From the NCBI RefSeq assembly GCF_000283155.1, contig NW_004454162.1:56332871-56396870 (forward strand): DNA of 64,000 nucleotides. Direction: 5' to 3'. The notes under the pieces are model-generated. The model worked only from the letters and a program-made list of their open reading frames with translations, was not told where the DNA came from and did no database searches. Source of the DNA: Ceratotherium simum simum (Eukaryota > Chordata > Mammalia > Perissodactyla > Rhinocerotidae). The translations under genes were made by a program, and so were the position numbers. This document shows positions 59,451 to 64,000 of this stretch, one piece after another; the stretch's first letter is position 1; each line of letters opens with the position of its first letter.

Positions 59451-60563
59451 GAAGTCTTTGTTAATTTATATTTTAGTTGGGAGGAGCAACGCATCAAGTG
59501 ATTTTCTCAAGCCCACATTAGTCTACAGATAGCAGAAGTGGGTGTTTGGTTGGATGATTAAAGGCTACCTGTTGTGTAGAGCAACATACTAGGGAGGAAC
59601 AGACCCAAGTGAGAGGCTATGATGAAGCATCTTGGGGAGTAAGTCAGTATTGAGAGACTGATGGAGGAATGCATAATGGAAGAGGAGAGAACTGAGGGTA
59701 AAGAGAAGGAAAGGATAACACATTTAGCTACAAAATAATCATAAAATATCTTATTGGTTCTTATGCTGGGCATAGACTCAACTCATTATACTGTAAATCA
59801 TTCCTTTGATGCCTGAATATCTGGAGACCTGAAAACATGGCTCTTGTATTTATCACCTTTCAGTTGTTGATCTTAATGAGGAAAAACAGAGACATTTATA
59901 ATATAAAATTAAATGTTTGAGTGATTCTAATGTTCTGGGAATTAATATTTCATTAATGAATAGCGTGGTGAGATCTTAAGTAAGGATGAGTTGAAAAGTT
60001 TTTGGCATTGTATTTTGCTGTCTTTTTCCTGGGTACTTCTTGCTGGTGAAGGCCTGCAGCGGTCTTCCTGTTGAACTGGTCTCCTCTGGCTCACGGCCTC
60101 ATGAGCACTCACATTTTTTTTTTAAAGTAAGTAGATATGTCACCTTCTCATGGACTGTAGGCTATAATCAGAGCACATATTTGTGTCAACAGAATTTAAA
60201 GCAAGATTTAACATAGATAAATCAAATTACGTCAGGTAATCAGGAGTTGGCTATAACCTTCTGTTCTGCTATACATATTTTATTCCAGGGTAAATAAGAA
60301 ATAATAGTTATGACAAACACAGCAGTTCATACTTTTAAGGATATGTACTCAGTATTCAGATTGAAAACCAGAGTGAAATGATTGTAATATCTGTCTCTTC
60401 ATTGGGTAATTGTGTTTGTTTCAGATTATCTGCCCACGTGTATCAACATCCTGAAGTTTTGTGCTTAGTTTAAGACATTAATTTTCCCAAATGAGGTAAG
60501 GAGATAAAGGCATTTTTGGATCTAGAATATATAGAACTCATTTTTCTTCACTTGGAGAAACTC
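59451..60563. other. Unassigned sequence
   Basis: AT-rich DNA with no assignable gene or repeat. It may separate pieces of one original minus-strand L1 (58.1-59.4 and 61.4-62.8 kb). Confidence 0.45.
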
Positions 60564-60775
60564 TCTTTAGTATTTCTTTTTTTTTGCTGAGGAAGATTTG
60601 CCCTGAGCTAGCATCTGTCCCAATCTTCCTCTATTTTGTGTGTGAGTTGCTGCCACAGCATGGCTGCTGACAGTAGTATAGGTCCACACCTGGGAACCGA
60701 ACCCAGGCTGCTGAAGTGGAGCACACTGAACTTAACCCCTAGGCACCAGGGCTGGACCCATCTTTAGTATTTCTT
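60564..60775 (-). mobile_element. ERE-type SINE with 15-bp TSD
   Basis: Perfect target-site duplication TCTTTAGTATTTCTT at 60564-60578 and 60761-60775. The body is a reverse ERE: GCTGAGGAAGATTTGCCCTG, CTATTTTGTGTGTGAG, CCTGGGAACCGAACCCAGG and AACTTAACCCCTAGGC. Confidence 0.93.
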
Positions 60776-60807
60776 GAAGTACAGGACTACAGATGACCAA
60801 CTTCCTC

Positions 60808-61032
60808 ATCTTTTTTTTTTTCTTTTTGCTGAGGAAGATTAGCCCTGAGCTAACTTCCACTGCCTATCTTCTTCTTTTTGCTCTTTTTTGTATGTGAGCC
60901 ACCCCCACAGCATGGCCACTGACTGATGAGTGGTGTAGGTCCACACCTGGGAACCAAACTGGGGCTGCTGTAATGGAGTGCTCTGAACTTAACCACTAGT
61001 CTACCGGGGCTGGCCCATCATTTTTTTTTTTT
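60808..61032 (-). mobile_element. ERE-type SINE
   Basis: A second reverse-orientation ERE about 30 bp beyond the previous one: GCTGAGGAAGATTAGCCCTG, TTGTATGTGAGCCACCCC, CTGGGAACCAAACTGGGGC, CTTAACCACTAGTCTACC and GGGGCTGGCCC. T-runs lie on both sides, preceded by CATC and CATCA, consistent with a poly-T-containing TSD that cannot be fixed exactly. Confidence 0.92.
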
Positions 61033-61079
61033 CCCTAAAAAATGTTTATTTTTCTTCTTTTGTGTGTGTGTGGTATTTT

Positions 61080-61405
61080 TGTTTGTTTGTTTGGCTTAAA
61101 ACAACAAACACTATCTTAGTTTTTGTGAGTCAGAAATTTGAGAGCTGGGTGGTCTGGGTCAGGGTCTCTCATAAGTTGCCATCAAGCTGTCAGGTAAGGC
61201 TGCTGTCAGGAAGGCTTGACTGGGGCTGGAGGATTCTCTTCCAAGCTCACATACATGGCTGTTGGAAGGAGCCTCAGTTCCTTTCTGGCTGTTGGCCAGA
61301 GGCTTCACTCTTCTCTATATGGGCCTCTTCACAGGAAGATTGGAGTATACTCACGACACAGCAGCTGGCTTTTCCCGAACAAGTGACCCAAAATTGCTGT
61401 TTGCC
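61080..61405 (-). mobile_element. MLT1-type LTR fragment (ERVL-MaLR)
   Basis: Reverse-complement MLT1: GGCTTAAAACAACAAACACT, TTTTGTGAGTCAGAAATTTG, GGTCAGGGTCTCTCATAAGT, AAGGCTTGACTGGGGCTGGA, GGCTGTTGGCCAGAGGCTTC and ACGACACAGCAGCTGGC. The part beyond the '...ccataacaaa' terminus is missing. Confidence 0.72.
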
Positions 61406-61429
61406 TTCTTTCTTTAAAGATATTTTTGC

Positions 61430-62840
61430 TTGTCTAAAGTTCTAGGATGGCAGCTTTTTCTTTCAGCACTTTGCAGAAGTCTTTCCATTGTCTTCTGTCT
61501 TCTGGAGTTCCTGACGAAGAGTCTGCCATCAGTCTTATCGCGCATCTTTGAAGGTAGTGTCTCGAGTCTCTGGCTCTTTTCAAGATTTTCTCTTTGACTA
61601 TGGTATGCCTGTGTGTGCTTTTCTTTGCATTCATTGTGTTAGCTGTTAAGCTTTTTTGAATCTGTCCATTCAAGTCTTTCATCAATTTTGGAAACTTCTC
61701 AGCCATTTTTCTTCAACTGTGGCTCTGGTTCCATTCTCTCTTCCTCTACTGGGACTCCAATTATACATACTAGATATTTTTAACATCTCTCACGTTTCTT
61801 ACTCTATCTTGTTTTGTTTTGTTAGTTTTTTTTTTCCTTTCTATGCTTTAGTGGAATTGTTTCTGTTGCTATCTTCTAGTTCTTCCTGTCATCAGCGTTC
61901 TCCAGTCTACTGTTAAACTCAAACAATGAGGTCTTAATTATAGATGTTGTATTTTAAGCTCTGGAATATTCATTTGATTTTTAATATATTTTAATTTTTG
62001 GTTGAAGTCCTCCAACTTCTATTTATTTTGTTCATATTTTACTCTATTTTCTTTAACATATTAATCCTAGATATTTTGCAGTCCTTCTCTGCTAACTCCA
62101 AAATTTTGATCATCTCTGTGTCTGCCTCTGTTGGTCATTTTATGTCTTCATTAATGGTAAATTCTTCTATTTCTTTGCATTCTTGCATTTTTTAAAATTG
62201 TTATGTCAGGCAGTTTAGATGATACATTGTAGAGACTCTAGATTATTTTATCTCACTCCAAGGAGTATTAGGTTTCTTTTTTTCTGATAGATAGTTAAAT
62301 TATTGTTTGTTACCTTGACCTGTCAGATCTTGTTGTTAGACTTCACTAGGATGAGTCTATTTTAGTTTTGCTCCCTTTCCTAGGGTGCAGCCCTCACTCT
62401 TAGTACAGAATGTTCACTTAGGTCTCTCCTAACTGAGCCCAAACTCCACCACCTCTCTGCAACTCCAAAGCCTCTAAAATTCCTGCAAACCATGCCAGCC
62501 TCCCACAGCTACACTCTGCTCGGTCCCCTACGCTCAGCATGTGTAGCTTAAGAGTCAGCCAAGGAAGATTTTTCATGCACATTCTGGGACTCCTTATCTG
62601 CTACTCCTTCCTCTGAGGTACTCTGCTCCTAAATCCTAGCAGCCTTGGTAACCCTGAATTCTGCTCTCTGCTTCCTCCATCTGGAGAGACTGTCACGCTC
62701 TGCTCAGACTCTGTATCCTGCACCCCAGTTTAGAAAGTACTCTTGGGGAGGAAGCCAGAGTGAGCTCACCTCAACTGTTTTCTTCCTTAAAGATTGAAGC
62801 CACAAGTTAGCTGCTGCCCTGTGCTTGCAGACAATCTGTG
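61430..62840 (-). mobile_element. Old L1 5' region and ORF1
   Basis: On the minus strand, 61434-61706 encodes an L1 ORF1p-like segment. The sequence to its right has the texture of upstream ORF1 and 5' UTR (a decayed 'attggagtcccag...gaggaagagagaatgg' stretch at about 61725-61765, reverse complement). It has the orientation expected if it belonged to the same original L1 as the ORF2 relic at 58.1-59.4 kb, but intervening DNA prevents proof. Confidence 0.68.
61434..61706 (-). pseudogene. L1 ORF1p C-terminal half, relic (90 codons open)
   Basis: The 90-residue frame reads MAEKFPKLMKD near its start, then HTIVKEKILKRARDSRHYLQ, then IRLMADSSSGTPEDRRQWKD and FCKVLKEK. These line up with the RRM/C-terminal RNA-binding half of L1 ORF1p, the trimeric RNA chaperone that coats L1 RNA. 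The frame is open only across this segment. The N-terminal coiled-coil is not recoverable and no start or promoter is intact. Confidence 0.72.
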
Positions 62841-62869
62841 TGAAAGAATTTTGAAATAATTTGTATTGA

Positions 62870-63440
62870 CTTTAAGAAAACCTGACTTTATAATGATAAC
62901 TGACAATGATCAAGTAGTAAATATTACCAAAGTACAAATGTGTTTGACATTAGAACACTTACACTGTACTACTCACAATACAAGGTTAAAGAAGAAAAAC
63001 AGTCTGATTATTTCCATAGATTCAGGGAAAACCTTTTGGTAAAATTCAATATCTATTCATATTTTTAAAAAAACAGCAAGCATTTTTCTAGACGGTTTAA
63101 TATTTGAAGCATTTAAAACCAGCAATAAGACAACAATGTCAGATATCACCATTTCCACCCACAGGGACCCTAAGGTCATAGAAAGCATAAGAAAAAAATT
63201 AAAAAGGTATAAAGACTGGTAATGAAAAAGTGAAATTGTTTTAATTCACAGAATTCTATATGGATAAAACAATGTATTCCATAGATGAATTATAAGAATT
63301 AACAGGTTAGTTTAACATGGTGACTATAAGATCAATATACAAAAATCAATTGCATTTTTATAATCAGCAAAAAATAATTAGAAAATAAATTTTATAAATA
63401 ATAATACAGGATGGTATGAAATAGCATATATAAAATGATC
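62870..63440 (+). mobile_element. Old L1 ORF2 fragment
   Basis: Plus-strand L1 landmarks: CCATAGATTCAGGGAAAACC, TTTTGGTAAAATTCAATATC, AAGATCAATATACAAAAATC and AATTGCATTTTTATAATCAG. They come from the reverse-transcriptase region, with much of the catalytic core deleted. No open frame. It faces the next L1 tail to tail. Confidence 0.75.
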
Positions 63441-63464
63441 TCATTTAAATATTTTATATATTTT

Positions 63465-64000
63465 TTCCCTTTTTTTTTTAATTGCCATAACATTGGTTTA
63501 TAACATTGTATAAATTTCAGGTGTACATCATTATATTTCTATTTCTGCATAGATTACATCATGTTCACCACCCAAAGACTAATTACAATCCATCACCACA
63601 CACATGTGCCGAATTATCCCTTTCACCCTCCTCCCCCTGACTCCCCTCTGGCAACCACCAATCCAATCTCTGTCTCTATGTGTTTGTTTGTTGTTGTTGT
63701 TATCTTCTACTTATGAGTGAAATCACACGGAATTTAACTTTCTCCCTCTGACTTATTTCGCTTAACATAATACCCTCAATGTCCATCCATGTTGTCACAA
63801 ATGGCTGGATTTCATCTTTTCTTATGGCTGAGTAGTATTTCACTGTGTATATATACCACATCTTCTTCATCCATTTGTCCCTTGATGGGCACTTAGGTTG
63901 CTTCCAAGTCTTGGCTATTGAGAACAATGCTGCAATGAACACAGGGGTGCATGTGTCTTTACACATTGGTGTTTTCACGTTCTTTGGATAAATACCCAGC
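63465..64000 (-). mobile_element. Younger L1 3' end, cut by the window edge
   Basis: Poly-A tail (T-run 63471-63479), 3' UTR (about 63480-63699) and the ORF2 C-terminus on the minus strand. CAACCACCAATCCAATCTC and ATGTGCCGAATTATCCC mark the 3' UTR. The ORF2 frame has no stop or frameshift from 63702 to the window end, unlike every other L1 here. The 5' end, and hence completeness and TSDs, lie beyond 64000. Confidence 0.9.
63700..64000 (-). CDS. L1 ORF2p C-terminus, partial
   Basis: About 100 residues are open to the window edge, ending at a TAA (plus 63700-63702). The sequence includes CKDTCTPVFIAALFSIAKTW, KQPKCPSRDKWMKKMWYIYT and VKYYSAIRKDEIQPF, the standard C-terminal end of mammalian L1 ORF2p. 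This extends beyond the zinc-knuckle region, which would lie just past the edge. ORF2p carries the endonuclease and reverse transcriptase of the element, and those domains are out of view. The intact frame suggests a recent insertion, but activity cannot be judged. Confidence 0.88.
   Translation of the reverse strand, partial: LGIYPKNVKTPMCKDTCTPVFIAALFSIAKTWKQPKCPSRDKWMKKMWYIYTVKYYSAIRKDEIQPFVTTWMDIEGIMLSEISQREKVKFRVISLISRR

Overview
This is non-coding nuclear DNA from a placental mammal. It is almost certainly from a perissodactyl, most likely a horse or other equid. The key evidence is six copies of a tRNA-derived SINE of the equine repetitive element (ERE) type, with Pol III A/B-box-like heads and a characteristic tail, two with clear target-site duplications (TSDs) and a third with a 13/14 match. 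The copies lie among ordinary mammalian repeats (L1, L2, MIR, MLT1/MaLR LTRs). No host protein-coding gene, rRNA, functional tRNA, operon or CRISPR array can be supported. The longest open frames (about 170-207 codons) are no longer than chance allows in 64 kb read in six frames, and none resembles a known protein. The only recognisable coding sequence is retrotransposon-derived.

Layout. 1-142: edge of a ~40-bp minisatellite. 0.15-8.5 kb: mostly unique sequence with MIR and L2 relics. 8.5-10 kb: an L1 3' end, an ERE and a second L1 3' end in series. 10-20 kb: unique sequence with MIRs, an MLT1 LTR, a (TG)n microsatellite and an old L1 end. 20.3-20.6 kb: a homeodomain-site-rich block that looks constrained. 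22.2-23.1 kb: an L2 3' end, an eight-unit 38-bp minisatellite and a MIR in direct succession. 23.2-36 kb: L1/L2 fragments in largely unassigned sequence. 36.4-37.6 kb: two candidate regulatory blocks. 39-54.5 kb: four related endogenous-retrovirus LTRs, two on each strand, with EREs, L2s and MIRs between them. 50.5-50.8 and 55.5-55.9 kb: two further candidate conserved blocks. 58.1-64 kb: dense L1 territory, containing an internally inverted L1, an L1 ORF1 relic, an L1 ORF2 relic, two adjacent EREs, and a younger L1 whose ORF2 is still open where the window ends.

Because there are no genes, there is no pathway to describe. The window reads as an intergenic or intronic region shaped by retrotransposons, with a few unique blocks that could be distal regulatory elements. 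I see no convincing undescribed biological system. The most distinctive structures are the 38-bp minisatellite built from an L2 tail and a MIR head, the L1 carrying an inverted copy of its own internal segment, the cluster of four related LTRs, and the 18-bp perfect palindrome in the 36.4-kb block. Repeat family names come from remembered consensus features, not a database search. Boundaries are approximate unless a TSD fixes them.
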